A stretch of 64,000 nucleotides of DNA, taken from the IMG/VR virus record IMGVR_UViG_3300020122_000238, positions 1-64,000 of that record; one strand, written 5' to 3'. The position numbers and the translations under genes were made by a program. Positions 17,590 to 26,255 of the stretch are shown piece after piece. Source of the DNA: a virus. The notes beneath the pieces were generated by a model that had not been told where the DNA came from, made no database searches, and saw nothing but the letters and a program-made list of their open reading frames with translations. Each line of letters starts with the position of its first letter. Positions within the stretch are counted from its first letter, which is position 1.

Positions 17590-18185
17590 GCTTCTCAATC
17601 CTGGAGCAAGTGCTGGTTGTCGACCGGCATCGACAGAGGGCTTCAGGTAAGCAGGGGTTCTCTACCCCCTACCTGTGCACTGCGAAGGTGATCCCCAGCT
17701 CGGTCCCATTGGTGGTCACCAATGCCCGGGGTGGCTTTGTTGGCACAAGGCCTTCCAAGGATGGGGACGCGAGGTATGGCTTCTCCCTCCTCTCAGAGGA
17801 AGGCGATCCTGATGTGCTCGTCCTTGCACTCTATCGGGATGTCCGGGGTCTTTCGACTCAGGGCAACTGGGGGAATCGGTGTAGCTCGGTCCTCGTGGCC
17901 ATGGAGCGTCTCCGAAAATCAGGACTCGAACCGAAGTCCCTCATTCTCTCCTCGGCCCTCCTCAAGGAGGTCTGCGGGGAGAAGGCGGCGTCGGTGAAGG
18001 GTGGATTCGTGACGACCCTGGAGGGCGGTCTCCAGGTCTTCGTTGCAGCTCTTCCGGATGGAGCAGCTCTTGTGCTTCCTTCGCCTGAAAAACTAGGGTT
18101 CTACACGCGAGTGCGTGATTACGTGGGGGTCATGATTCGGCGAGCTGACCAGACGATCATGGTGGTCGGCCGTGACCTGGCTTGA
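17586..18185 (+). CDS. Hypothetical protein, 199 aa
   Basis: Starts with ATGA overlap at 17586. Mixed alpha/beta protein without a motif I recognise; strands such as DPDVLVLALY and GLQVFVAALPDGAALVL suggest a globular fold. Lies directly before the primase and overlaps it by 14 bases, so probably replication-linked. Confidence 0.7.
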   Translation: MSFSILEQVLVVDRHRQRASGKQGFSTPYLCTAKVIPSSVPLVVTNARGGFVGTRPSKDGDARYGFSLLSEEGDPDVLVLALYRDVRGLSTQGNWGNRCSSVLVAMERLRKSGLEPKSLILSSALLKEVCGEKAASVKGGFVTTLEGGLQVFVAALPDGAALVLPSPEKLGFYTRVRDYVGVMIRRADQTIMVVGRDLA

Positions 18186-18897
18186 CGATTTTGTCGTTGA
18201 ATCTGGAGCTGAACTACCCGACCGTGTCAGGGAATCCTTGTGGGGTCGGGGAGTTACAGACGAGCAGATCAAGCAATTTCAAATTGGGTACATCGACCGG
18301 GTTTTACCAGCGATCAACTACCCCCAAGACTTCGTGTCTTGGTCGGGGGATGGGGGGAAGCTTGACGACTGCTACGTTCTTCCGATTACGAACACCATCG
18401 GTGAGCTTCGAGGCCTCCAATTTCGGCACGTCGAGAGGGAGCGTGGGGGCTACATGGACTTCATTCTCGCTCAGGATGAAGCTGTGGGGTTCGGGCTCGC
18501 TCAGGCAATGCCTACAGTGTGGGAGTCTGGGGAGATCCTTCTGGTAGAAGGCGGGTTCGACCTTCTACCCCTCCAGCGGTTCCTTCCCGGGATTGCTTCA
18601 ACGCTGACTGCTCGGGTCACCGAGGGATTTGTTCGGATCCTACGACGTCTTGTACGCCGCGTGTGGATCGGATATGATATGGATTCGGCCGGAAATAGGG
18701 CGTACGACAGGTTTCGCCAACAGTACGGCCGGGAATTCGATGTTCGTCGGGTAGTTTACCCCCGGGTCACTATGGTCGGCGGTAAGCTGGTCAAGGATCC
18801 TGGAGACCTCTGGGAGGCCTGGGGAGATGCCCGACTTGGTGAGTACCTCCGATCTCATGTGAGGTCGGGTAGCCTGATGGAGTTTCCCTATGGGTAA
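18172..18897 (+). CDS. DnaG-type primase core (TOPRIM), no zinc-binding domain
   Basis: Makes RNA primers. The N-terminal part (RGVTDEQIKQFQIGYID) and YVLPITNTIGELRGLQFR match the DnaG RNA-polymerase core; the TOPRIM acidic residues are Glu126 in LLVEGGFD and Asp169/Asp171 in IGYDMDSAGNRA, followed by KDPGDLWEA. At 241 residues it lacks both the N-terminal zinc finger and the C-terminal helicase-binding domain of full DnaG, so another protein may provide template recognition. Confidence 0.88.
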   Translation: MTWLDDFVVESGAELPDRVRESLWGRGVTDEQIKQFQIGYIDRVLPAINYPQDFVSWSGDGGKLDDCYVLPITNTIGELRGLQFRHVERERGGYMDFILAQDEAVGFGLAQAMPTVWESGEILLVEGGFDLLPLQRFLPGIASTLTARVTEGFVRILRRLVRRVWIGYDMDSAGNRAYDRFRQQYGREFDVRRVVYPRVTMVGGKLVKDPGDLWEAWGDARLGEYLRSHVRSGSLMEFPYG

Positions 18898-19381
18898 GAT
18901 TTACAGTGTGAGTGAGACGGTCGCAACCATTGCGAAGAACCTGATCCCCGGGTATCACCCGGAGCTGGCCACCGCACGGCTAAAGTACGCCTTCGTGGAC
19001 AAGGGTTCGACGAAGTCTGGCCGTCCCGTCCTCGGCAAGGCACGGAAGCTATCGGGCATCTCGCAGTTCTTCATCGACTGCGACTTCATCATCGAGGTCG
19101 CCGAGGACACCTGGAACGAGCTGACGGAGAACAAGCGAACGGCTCTCATCGATCACCTCCTGGAGCACTGTACGGGGGAGGAAGACGACAAGACCGGGGA
19201 CATGGTCTGGGTTCTCCGTACGCCGGACGTCGAGGAGTTCACCTCGATTCTCCGTCGGCACGGTGCCTGGAACGAGACCCTCACGGCGTTCGCGAGCGTC
19301 GCCAAGGCTATCGAGATCGAAGACATGGTGGACGACATCGTGATGTCGTCCTCCGAAGGGGAGTCCGCTCCGGCGCACTGA
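18890..19381 (+). CDS. Phage metallopeptidase-like protein with altered active site
   Basis: Matches the layout of the putative phage metallopeptidase family: HPELATARLKYAF, a central DFIIEV strand, TALIDHLLEHC, and TPDVEEFTSILRRHGAW. In the family the motif is normally DHELCH with a later HDVEEF. Here it is HLLEH (His89, Glu92, His93) and the later His is replaced by Pro112, so the standard HExxH zinc peptidase site is not intact. It may be inactive or use a changed geometry. Overlaps the primase by eight bases. Confidence 0.75.
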   Translation: MGKIYSVSETVATIAKNLIPGYHPELATARLKYAFVDKGSTKSGRPVLGKARKLSGISQFFIDCDFIIEVAEDTWNELTENKRTALIDHLLEHCTGEEDDKTGDMVWVLRTPDVEEFTSILRRHGAWNETLTAFASVAKAIEIEDMVDDIVMSSSEGESAPAH

Positions 19382-19619
19382 AAACCTGTGTGGGACACCA
19401 ACATCATGAACATCACCCGTGCCGGACGGAAGCTGCCGTCCGGCAGCTCTCTCTTGGCGCGAGCCCCTCATTTGACTCAGGAGTGGAGTCCTGAGAAGAA
19501 CCGAGGGATCCAGCCGGAAGACGTTCATGGTGGTTCCCCATTCGAGGTGCGGTGGGACTGTACGGACATTCCTGGTTGTTTTCGAGAATGTCTCCGTTCA
19601 ATCTCAAGGGAAGTCTAAC
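19382..19619 (+). promoter_or_regulatory. Leader region before the clamp loader, with two hairpins
   Basis: The stretch holds a perfect 10-bp stem TGCCGGACGG/CCGTCCGGCA (19420-19445, six-base loop) followed by gctctctctt, and a 7-bp stem CTCAGGA/TCCTGAG (19476-19495). The first looks like a terminator or attenuator. A 76-codon frame (GTG 19388 or ATG 19406 to 19618) crosses both hairpins; it has no ribosome binding site and I do not treat it as a gene, though it cannot be excluded. AAGGGAAG at 19605-19613 serves the next gene. Confidence 0.45.
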
Positions 19620-21080
19620 GTGTGGGATATTCGTTATCGTCCTCAAAAATTCTCGGACGTCCTCGGCCAGCGAGGCACTGTTCAGATCCTCCAGACGCGA
19701 CTTCGTGATGGGACGGCCCTCAGCAAGAACTACATCTTCGCTGGGGGTCATGGTCAGGGGAAGACGACGCTTGCTCGGATCATGGCCAGGGCCATGTTGT
19801 GCCAAGACCTCGACTTGACCAATCCCGAACCTTGTAACGAGTGCGACAACTGCCTGGAGATTCTCGCCGAAACTTCGCTCGCATTCGTTGAGCGGGATGC
19901 GGCGAGCTGCGGGACTGTCGACCACATGCGAGCCCTTGTCGAGGAGCTGCCCTTCGCGGTCTACGGGGCCTCGAAGCGGATCCACCTCTTCGATGAGGCG
20001 CATCGCATGACCCGGGATGCACAGGATGTTCTCCTCAAGCCGTTGGAGGAGAACAAGCTCGTCGGGATCTTCTGCACTACGGAGGTGGAGAAGATCCGAG
20101 CGACGATTCGGTCCCGGTGCGAAGACTACGTCATTCGAAAGGTGACCCGCGAAGACATCCTCGTGAGGATGAAGTCCATCCTCACAGCGGAAGGTGTCTC
20201 CTTCGAGGATGACGCTGTGCTTACCGTCATTGACTATTCGGGGGGACACGTTCGGGATGTCCTCAACCGGCTGGAGATGATCGGGCAAATGGGGGATGTC
20301 AATCTCGCCAACGTGCGGGAGTACCTTCGCCTCCCGCTCGTCTCGACGTACTACGAGATCATGCTCTCGCTTGGGAACCCCCAACGTGCGATCGAGTTGG
20401 TGGGACAGGCTTGTGAGCAGGTCTCTCCTCAAGATGTGGCTGATGGCATCGCCGAAGCGGCGATGAATTCCTACCGGATGGCGAACAACATGTTCGCCGA
20501 CTTCGTCTACGTTGACCGAGCGCTCGGTCAGAAGGTCTACGAAGCGTTCGGCGTGAGCACCCTCAAGCTCTCGGAGTACTTCCTTCAGCGGCGGAACACC
20601 ACAAGGGTGAACCTCTTCTGCGACATCCTCAATCTGGCCGGAGGTATCCCTGCTCCTTCGGCTGTTGGGGTTCCCATGGCACCTCCCATTCAGGTGGTAA
20701 CGGCAGCTCCGGTTCAGGCCACGGCTCCTGTTCAAGCTCCGGTGATCAGCTTGATCGACGCAGTGTCCGCACACCCCGGTTTGGCGGTCCCGGTTGGAAG
20801 CGTTTCGCCGGCTGTCCAGGTCTTGCCTGAAGTGAAGAAGCCGGAGAAGAAGCCCGACGGGACTCGGTTCGATGGGGTGGGCCCCATCGGTTCTGGCGAC
20901 GTCTGCGCCCTGACTGAGCTGGATCACAAGGGCGTCCCTGTGAACAAAGCTCGGGGCCGCAATCACGTCCATGTCCCGGTTTCTTTCCCCCGACGTGGGG
21001 ATCCGGCAGACGACCTTCGTATGTTGACTCCGGATGAATGGCGGCGAGAGTTCGAGCGAACTTGGCCCAGCCGAGGATAG
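19620..21080 (+). CDS. DnaX-like clamp-loader ATPase
   Basis: Loads the sliding clamp. Opens with WDIRYRPQKFSDVLGQ, the DnaX/RFC N-terminal box; Walker A AGGHGQGKTT (Lys48), a zinc module around CNECDNC, Walker B/DEAH-type HLFDEAHRM, and IRSRCEDY for the sensor/arginine-finger SRC. Residues 370-486 form a Pro/Val/Ala-rich linker and a unique C-terminal end. GTG 19620 is chosen because AAGGGAAG precedes it and it puts the box at the N-terminus. It should act on the clamp at 14852. Confidence 0.92.
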   Translation: MWDIRYRPQKFSDVLGQRGTVQILQTRLRDGTALSKNYIFAGGHGQGKTTLARIMARAMLCQDLDLTNPEPCNECDNCLEILAETSLAFVERDAASCGTVDHMRALVEELPFAVYGASKRIHLFDEAHRMTRDAQDVLLKPLEENKLVGIFCTTEVEKIRATIRSRCEDYVIRKVTREDILVRMKSILTAEGVSFEDDAVLTVIDYSGGHVRDVLNRLEMIGQMGDVNLANVREYLRLPLVSTYYEIMLSLGNPQRAIELVGQACEQVSPQDVADGIAEAAMNSYRMANNMFADFVYVDRALGQKVYEAFGVSTLKLSEYFLQRRNTTRVNLFCDILNLAGGIPAPSAVGVPMAPPIQVVTAAPVQATAPVQAPVISLIDAVSAHPGLAVPVGSVSPAVQVLPEVKKPEKKPDGTRFDGVGPIGSGDVCALTELDHKGVPVNKARGRNHVHVPVSFPRRGDPADDLRMLTPDEWRREFERTWPSRG

Positions 21081-21083
21081 TCC

Positions 21084-23060
21084 ATGGCATCACGCCAAAT
21101 CAAACCTGTCATTGACCTCACAAAGCCTTCGGAGTGGGTTGCTCTTGAGCTTGGGCCCAAGGCGGATGGTGAAGACCCGGATCTCATTAAGCAGTCCATT
21201 CGTCACCACCTCCGAGACGCGGACGTGTTCATTCCAGCGTCCGTCACTCAGGTGGGCGGGGACAGGGTCATTCAGTACCTCCTCGAAGGGTATGCTTTCA
21301 TTCGGCGGGCTCATGCTGAGGAGAAGTACTACCGGCTCGAAGGGAGCAAGTACGTTCAGGGGGTCATCAGCCACGTCGACCGAAGTCGCTTTCGGTCGAC
21401 ACGCCGGATTGCGTACGTCCCGGATCATGAGGTCTCCAGGCTACGACGGCAGATCGAGGCACAGGAGAACCAGGGGATCGAGGTGGGGGACCTCGTGCTC
21501 ATCCTATCGGGGCCTTACCGGCTGATCAAGGCGAAGGTCATCGAGGACATTCCAGAAAAGGACGAGGTCCAAGTTTACATTCAGCTCCGCTCCAAGGAGT
21601 CTCTCATCACCTTCCCCCGAGCTGGGCTCAGGCTTGTCGCGAAGGGGGAGAAGAATTTTCTGACCTACCAGACCCGATGGATGACCCTTCAGCAATGGGG
21701 AGAGGCTGCTTTCCCTGTCATGCAGTGGTCCTCGGATGGTTTTGATGGGATCCTTGATGGGCTGGCGTCCTACACAATGCTCGATGTGTGGACCACCAAA
21801 GAGCGGACTCTTCTCGATCAAGACTTGGTCGCTGGTTACGCGCTCGATTTCGACCCCCTTCGGTTGGAGCTACTCTGGGGGGAGCACGCCAAGCTATCGA
21901 CGTGGATTTCGGCGGGGCAGAAGCAGGTGAACTTCCTTCGAGCGATGTCTTCGACTCCTTCCACGGAGCATTTGCTTCAGCTTGGTGAAGAGGTCCAACG
22001 TCTCTCTAGATGGACTACGGCCGTCAACCAGTTGGTGACGGCCGTCCGAGCCTTCAACATAACCCCCTCTCTCACTCCCATCGAATCGCGGTATCTCGAA
22101 TTGGAGTGGCTCCAGGACATTCAGCTCCGGTTGAAGGCCTTGAGCGACAAGTTGACGGACATAGAAGACGATGTGGAAGACCCTGCAATGACCCAAAATC
22201 TCATCATCGACGGCAACAATCTCGCGGTTCGCTGTGGGCGGGCTCCTGGACTCGATCAGCTCAAGGATAAGCAGGGGCGTCCTTCTGGAGTGGTGACGGG
22301 GTTCCTTCGGAGCCTGGGGGCTCTTCGCAAGAGGTTCCCCAAGGCCACCATCTACGTTTGCTGGGACTACTCCTCGCAGCGTCGTATGAGCACCTTCCCC
22401 GGGTACAAGGCGGGGAGGACTCCCTTCGAGGGACGCGACCAGATCGAGTGGCTGAAGGCAGCCCTACCGTCTTTTGGGGTCGTCCAGGCCTACAACGAGG
22501 TGGAAGAGGCCGACGATGCCATCGCGACTCTCGTCTCGGGTCGCCTCAAGGAGGATGTGAACGTCATCCTCTCGAACGACCGGGATCTTCTCCAGCTCGT
22601 GACTGCAACGACGACTGTCCTCGCTCCTTCGAGTGGTCTCCGCCCCGAGAAGCTCTTCGATGTCGATGCCGTGAAGGAGGAATACGGGGTTCCTCCGGGC
22701 AAGATGGTCTACTTCCGGGCCATGTCGGGAGACAGCTCGGACAAGATTCCTGGTGTTTTCAGGCTCCAGGAGAAGACCATCGTGCATTTGATCCGTACAT
22801 ACGGATCCATTGATGGCGTTTTTTCATCTTCTCTGCCAGAGTTGACGAAATCTCAGCAAGAGAAGATTCGTGCCTCTGAGGCACAGGTCAGGAAGAACGT
22901 GGGGCTCATGGCCCTCGTCTCGAACCTGGACCTTACTTTCGTCCACCCGATGACGAACCCGGAGGCAGCCTCGAAGCACCTCCAAGATGTTGATGTGAAG
23001 GTCGAGCCGATGTTGACGGCGTTCTTCCGTCTGGCGGAGTCCCCTACGAATACAACGTAG
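21084..23060 (+). CDS. NusG-like factor fused to 5'-3' flap exonuclease
   Basis: One uninterrupted 658-residue frame with two unrelated parts. Residues about 15-165 follow NusG: an NGN domain (SEWVALELG, VFIPASVTQV, LLEGYAFIRR, YYRLEGSKYVQGVI), YVPDHEVSRLRRQIE, then a KOW domain (EVGDLVLILSGPYRLIKAKV). Residues 165-365 are a helical connector of unknown role. Residues 369-658 are a FEN/T5-type exonuclease: NLIIDGNNLA, CWDYSSQRRMSTFPGYKAGR, NEVEEADDAIA, ILSNDRDLLQLV, GDSSDKIPGVF. ATG 22188, at the start of the nuclease, has ggaag upstream and could give a separate nuclease product. Starts after gagga, four bases past the clamp loader. Confidence 0.88.
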   Translation: MASRQIKPVIDLTKPSEWVALELGPKADGEDPDLIKQSIRHHLRDADVFIPASVTQVGGDRVIQYLLEGYAFIRRAHAEEKYYRLEGSKYVQGVISHVDRSRFRSTRRIAYVPDHEVSRLRRQIEAQENQGIEVGDLVLILSGPYRLIKAKVIEDIPEKDEVQVYIQLRSKESLITFPRAGLRLVAKGEKNFLTYQTRWMTLQQWGEAAFPVMQWSSDGFDGILDGLASYTMLDVWTTKERTLLDQDLVAGYALDFDPLRLELLWGEHAKLSTWISAGQKQVNFLRAMSSTPSTEHLLQLGEEVQRLSRWTTAVNQLVTAVRAFNITPSLTPIESRYLELEWLQDIQLRLKALSDKLTDIEDDVEDPAMTQNLIIDGNNLAVRCGRAPGLDQLKDKQGRPSGVVTGFLRSLGALRKRFPKATIYVCWDYSSQRRMSTFPGYKAGRTPFEGRDQIEWLKAALPSFGVVQAYNEVEEADDAIATLVSGRLKEDVNVILSNDRDLLQLVTATTTVLAPSSGLRPEKLFDVDAVKEEYGVPPGKMVYFRAMSGDSSDKIPGVFRLQEKTIVHLIRTYGSIDGVFSSSLPELTKSQQEKIRASEAQVRKNVGLMALVSNLDLTFVHPMTNPEAASKHLQDVDVKVEPMLTAFFRLAESPTNTT

Positions 23061-23071
23061 GCGGAAGGAAA

Positions 23072-23782
23072 ATGATGTCGACTGGATACGTGATTTCGGT
23101 AGACCCGGCTACTTTGGCCAACCGCTTTCCTTCTGGTCGAGGGAACGAGGAGGAAGACCTCCTCCTCGATCGTCTCCAGATTCTTGAGGACACGGCTGCG
23201 GGCCTCATTCAAGAAGAGGATGACGATGATCCCATTGCAGAGTTCCTCTACTCGGGGGACTACGAAGATCGTCTGGCTCCGCTTCTAGATCGCATCCCCA
23301 AAAGGGAAGCCGATCTCATCTACCTCTACTACATTCAGAAGAAGCGTCAGGCGGATATCGCCGAGATCTTCGACGTCACCCAAGCCGCCATCTCCTATCG
23401 TCTCGATCGGGGTCTTCAGAGGATCAAGTTCCTCCTGTCGATCCCCCAAGTCACTGAGACCGAGCTTCGGCGCGACCTTCCCCTCATTCAAGATGGTCAT
23501 CTCAAGCCTGCGTTCAAGGCCATCGATGTGGACATCTTGGTGGGGATGTGGTCGACGACCTGTCAGAGCGAAGTGGCGATGCGACTCGGCTTGACTCAGG
23601 GTCGAGTCCGGCATCGGTTCTTCAAGGCGGTGAAGCTTCTTGGTGAGGCCTCGGGGAAGGATGGTCGCTTCCTTCGCTATCACAAGGTCTTCGCTGCCAT
23701 TTCGAACAAGAAGTTCAACATCCTCCGTGAGGTGAAGCTCCCCCAGTGGGCGGACCGGGGAGGCGATGCTCTTGACGGGTAG
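23072..23782 (+). CDS. Sigma-factor-like transcription regulator (region 4 HTH)
   Basis: Residues about 68-125 (LLDRIPKREADLIYLYYIQK, QADIAEIFDVTQAAISYRLD, RGLQRIKFL) match sigma-70 region 4, which reads the -35 promoter element. A second helical segment near 160-190 (STTCQSEVAMRLGLTQGRVRHRFF) looks like another HTH. Region 2, needed for -10 melting, is not evident, so it may act with host or phage partners. ggaagga sits just before ATG 23072. It is the last gene before the virion module, where a late-gene activator would be placed. Confidence 0.8.
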   Translation: MMSTGYVISVDPATLANRFPSGRGNEEEDLLLDRLQILEDTAAGLIQEEDDDDPIAEFLYSGDYEDRLAPLLDRIPKREADLIYLYYIQKKRQADIAEIFDVTQAAISYRLDRGLQRIKFLLSIPQVTETELRRDLPLIQDGHLKPAFKAIDVDILVGMWSTTCQSEVAMRLGLTQGRVRHRFFKAVKLLGEASGKDGRFLRYHKVFAAISNKKFNILREVKLPQWADRGGDALDG

Positions 23783-24030
23783 GTAGCCCCTGAGAGGGCG
23801 GAAGGTACGCATCGGAACATCGCCTCCGTGATCCATGCCCTTTCCAAAGCAGACCCTATGCCAGGTCCAGAGACATCGGGGTAGCCTGGCATTTTCGTAT
23901 TTCGCTTCGTCTGAAGGGTGCTCTTGTCGCGGCACCCTGCCCCACTGGGGCATGAAATCTCGAAACACGGCTGTTTTCCAGCCAACATCAGTGTTTTCTT
24001 TTATCGTTTACGCAGAGATGAGGCCGAGCC
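23783..24030 (+). promoter_or_regulatory. Non-coding boundary between replication and virion modules
   Basis: About 250 bases without a supported gene. It contains the terminator-like hairpin described separately, a GGGTGC/GCACCC stem (around 23917-23938), a small CCCC-ACT-GGGG dyad, and an AT-rich stretch (tgttttcttttatcgttta) near 23990-24010 that is a reasonable place for a late promoter. No consensus elements can be assigned. Confidence 0.4.
23858..23902 (+). terminator. Terminator-like hairpin after the sigma-like gene
   Basis: ATGCCAGG (23858-23865) pairs perfectly with CCTGGCAT (23885-23892), with a 19-base loop, followed by TTTCGTATTT. The large loop lowers certainty, but position and T-rich tail fit an intrinsic terminator closing the early operon. 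Confidence 0.55.
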
Positions 24031-24933
24031 TTGCCTATCTCTGCGTCCAATCTCCAAACCCAAGAATACCAGTTCAAAGTCCAGACCCCCTCCGGTCTGT
24101 GGCGGTGGACGACTCGCGTCGATCTTTCGCAGGCAACCCCTGCCTACCAGATCCGTGACATCACCACCCCCTACGGTCTTCTTCGAGACTCGGTCCCCCT
24201 TCCCGGCGCTGTGGTCCAGGAGATGGGCAATTCGATTACGCTGCTCCAGCAACAGTTCGCCCCGTCGATTCTGTTGGGGTTGTCGAGCCTGACTTTTGTG
24301 GTCGATGAGGGTCGAGGCTTCAGTCTCCCCCAAGATATACAGATCACCAACAACGGAGTCTTCGGGTCTCTCCTCGGAACGGTGCTTACAACCTCCGCTT
24401 CCTGGGTGACGGTGGACCCCCAACGGGTGGGTGGGCTTGCCTCGGGTTCTGCGGGAGCCTCAAGCGTTGCTGTGGACTCTACGACGCTCGTGTCTGCGAA
24501 CAGCCCCTATGCAGCCACGATCCTGATTCAGGACCCGTCTGCGGTGAACACTCCGCAGACGGTCTCTATCGCGATTGTGGTTCGGCCGTTGGCCATCATC
24601 AGCCTCAACCCCACTGCTCTCAACTTCGCTGTTGTGAAGCCGATCAGCGGTCCGTTTTCTGGGGTTCTGACCCAAACCTTCCAGATCACCAACACAGGTC
24701 CGACGGGATCTCTTCTCGACTACCAGATCCAAAAACTCTGTGGGTGTACGGATTGGTTGTTTTCCTTCAACCCCCCGTACAACACCCTTGCCTCTGGGGC
24801 CTCGCAAACGACAACGGTCAGGGTTCAGCCCCCGGACACGATGTGTCCGGGGACCTATACAGAGACCCTACGCGTGAGCGGGTACAGTCAGAACTACACT
24901 CAAGACGTCGTTGTGACTCTTGTCATTTCATGA
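24031..24933 (+). CDS. BACON/Ig-like domain virion protein
   Basis: 300 residues with two tandem beta-sandwich repeats: about 95-185 (LTFVVDEGRGFSLPQDIQIT ... SWVTVDP) and 187-300 (NFAVVKP, FQITNTGPTGSLLDYQI, PGTYTETLRVSGYSQN). Such repeats are common in phage surface proteins that bind carbohydrates. The start is TTG 24031, since gatgagg lies seven bases upstream and no ATG is in frame. First gene of the virion module. Confidence 0.7.
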   Translation: MPISASNLQTQEYQFKVQTPSGLWRWTTRVDLSQATPAYQIRDITTPYGLLRDSVPLPGAVVQEMGNSITLLQQQFAPSILLGLSSLTFVVDEGRGFSLPQDIQITNNGVFGSLLGTVLTTSASWVTVDPQRVGGLASGSAGASSVAVDSTTLVSANSPYAATILIQDPSAVNTPQTVSIAIVVRPLAIISLNPTALNFAVVKPISGPFSGVLTQTFQITNTGPTGSLLDYQIQKLCGCTDWLFSFNPPYNTLASGASQTTTVRVQPPDTMCPGTYTETLRVSGYSQNYTQDVVVTLVIS

Positions 24934-24939
24934 GGATCC

Positions 24940-25206
24940 ATGGCCAACTTTGATCTCAGCCAAATTCAGATCTCCGGGGCATCTGGCTTCGATTCTCTGT
25001 TCGATCGGGAACCGCAGATCGTGAAGCCCCTCAAGACCACTCGGCGACGAGTGGCGTCCCTTCAGGACCTTAAGGGGTTCCAGAGGGTTTCTGAGGACAC
25101 GCTGGTCCGAAAGAGCGACAACGACCTCTGGGCGATCCGCAAGGAATCGAACGGGTCCTTCTTCATCGAGCGCTTGTTTGATGATGTCGAGCCTGTGAAG
25201 GGGTGA
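24940..25206 (+). CDS. Hypothetical protein, 88 aa
   Basis: Small basic protein with RRRVASLQDLKGFQRV and a beta-rich end (DLWAIRKESNGSFFIERLFD). The ATG sits in GGATCCATGG, a context shared with two other genes nearby. Function unknown. Confidence 0.7.
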   Translation: MANFDLSQIQISGASGFDSLFDREPQIVKPLKTTRRRVASLQDLKGFQRVSEDTLVRKSDNDLWAIRKESNGSFFIERLFDDVEPVKG

Positions 25207-25214
25207 GCGGATCC

Positions 25215-26255
25215 ATGGTGGCGTACAAGAAGACGTTGGCGGCTCTCGCAAAGAACGAGCGTATGAGGCTCGCAGCGGGTCCTGTATTGCCTCCTGACCC
25301 CTCTGGGGCACCTGGCGGGGCACCTCCTGGCGGGATGGCTCCTTCTCCTTTCGCGGACAATGCGAAGCGGACCATCCCGGCGAACTTCAAGTTCGACCCC
25401 CATTCGCTCAAGCCTCTTGCGCAGACCCTCTGGGCCTTGTCGATCTCCCTTGGCCACACACTGACGGCACACCGTCAGTTCGCCCGGGTGAAGTCTGCGA
25501 CGGTATCTCCGGATGGGATGCTGGGTGGACGTGGGTACGTCATGGGGGTCAAGGACATTCGGCAGCGTCTCTACGAGGCGTCCGAAGCTCTTTCGGCCAT
25601 CTGCGACACGATTCACGACGAGATCAACGCGCCCCATTGGAAGCCCCGGCTTGCCGAGCTGGAGAAGGATGAGGCGGATGACCTGAAGCGCCTTCTCACC
25701 GACGCCGAAGACAATCTCCAGAATCCTGAAGAGGAAGCTGAAGAGGACATGGAGGCTGTTGAAAACGGTGAGAAGGACAAGGGGCCTGGGGGAGGCAAGG
25801 ACGTCTCTTGGAAGCCTGGAGGGGATGAGCGTTTCGACAAGCAGGAACCTGCCTCTTCGGTCCCTTCGGGAGGCGACCAGGAGACTCTGCATCGAGGCGG
25901 GCCCAAGCCTCCGAGCAAGAAGCAGGCGTCTTCACGCTACTCCTACGACTACACAGGCGGTCCTGTGGCGGAGTCGGGTCTCCCGAACGATGGCGAAGAC
26001 GCTGTTGATCGGGCCGATTACTACCGGGGGCCGAAGGGCAACGGAGTCGCAATGGGGCCCGTGTCTGAGTCCGAGCTTCCTTCGGCGGATGGTGGTCCGC
26101 CGAAGGAGGACATCGACCTCCCCAATACCAGCCTTCGTGGGAAAGACCCCAGCAACCAACGTCCGAACTGGGATTCTCCGGTACACGAAACGTACATTCG
26201 CGACCCTTATCAGAGGCTCGACGATGCGATGATGAGGAGGGTTCCCCGTGGGTGA
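25215..26255 (+). CDS. Hypothetical virion-module protein, acidic and disordered C-terminus
   Basis: Residues 1-60 hold a Gly/Pro-rich linker (PSGAPGGAPPGGMAPSP). Residues 60-175 are helical, and the rest is highly charged and low in hydrophobics. ATG 25215 lies in GGATCCATGG; GTG 25203 in the same frame overlaps the previous stop and is the alternative. No family recognised. Confidence 0.65.
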   Translation: MVAYKKTLAALAKNERMRLAAGPVLPPDPSGAPGGAPPGGMAPSPFADNAKRTIPANFKFDPHSLKPLAQTLWALSISLGHTLTAHRQFARVKSATVSPDGMLGGRGYVMGVKDIRQRLYEASEALSAICDTIHDEINAPHWKPRLAELEKDEADDLKRLLTDAEDNLQNPEEEAEEDMEAVENGEKDKGPGGGKDVSWKPGGDERFDKQEPASSVPSGGDQETLHRGGPKPPSKKQASSRYSYDYTGGPVAESGLPNDGEDAVDRADYYRGPKGNGVAMGPVSESELPSADGGPPKEDIDLPNTSLRGKDPSNQRPNWDSPVHETYIRDPYQRLDDAMMRRVPRG

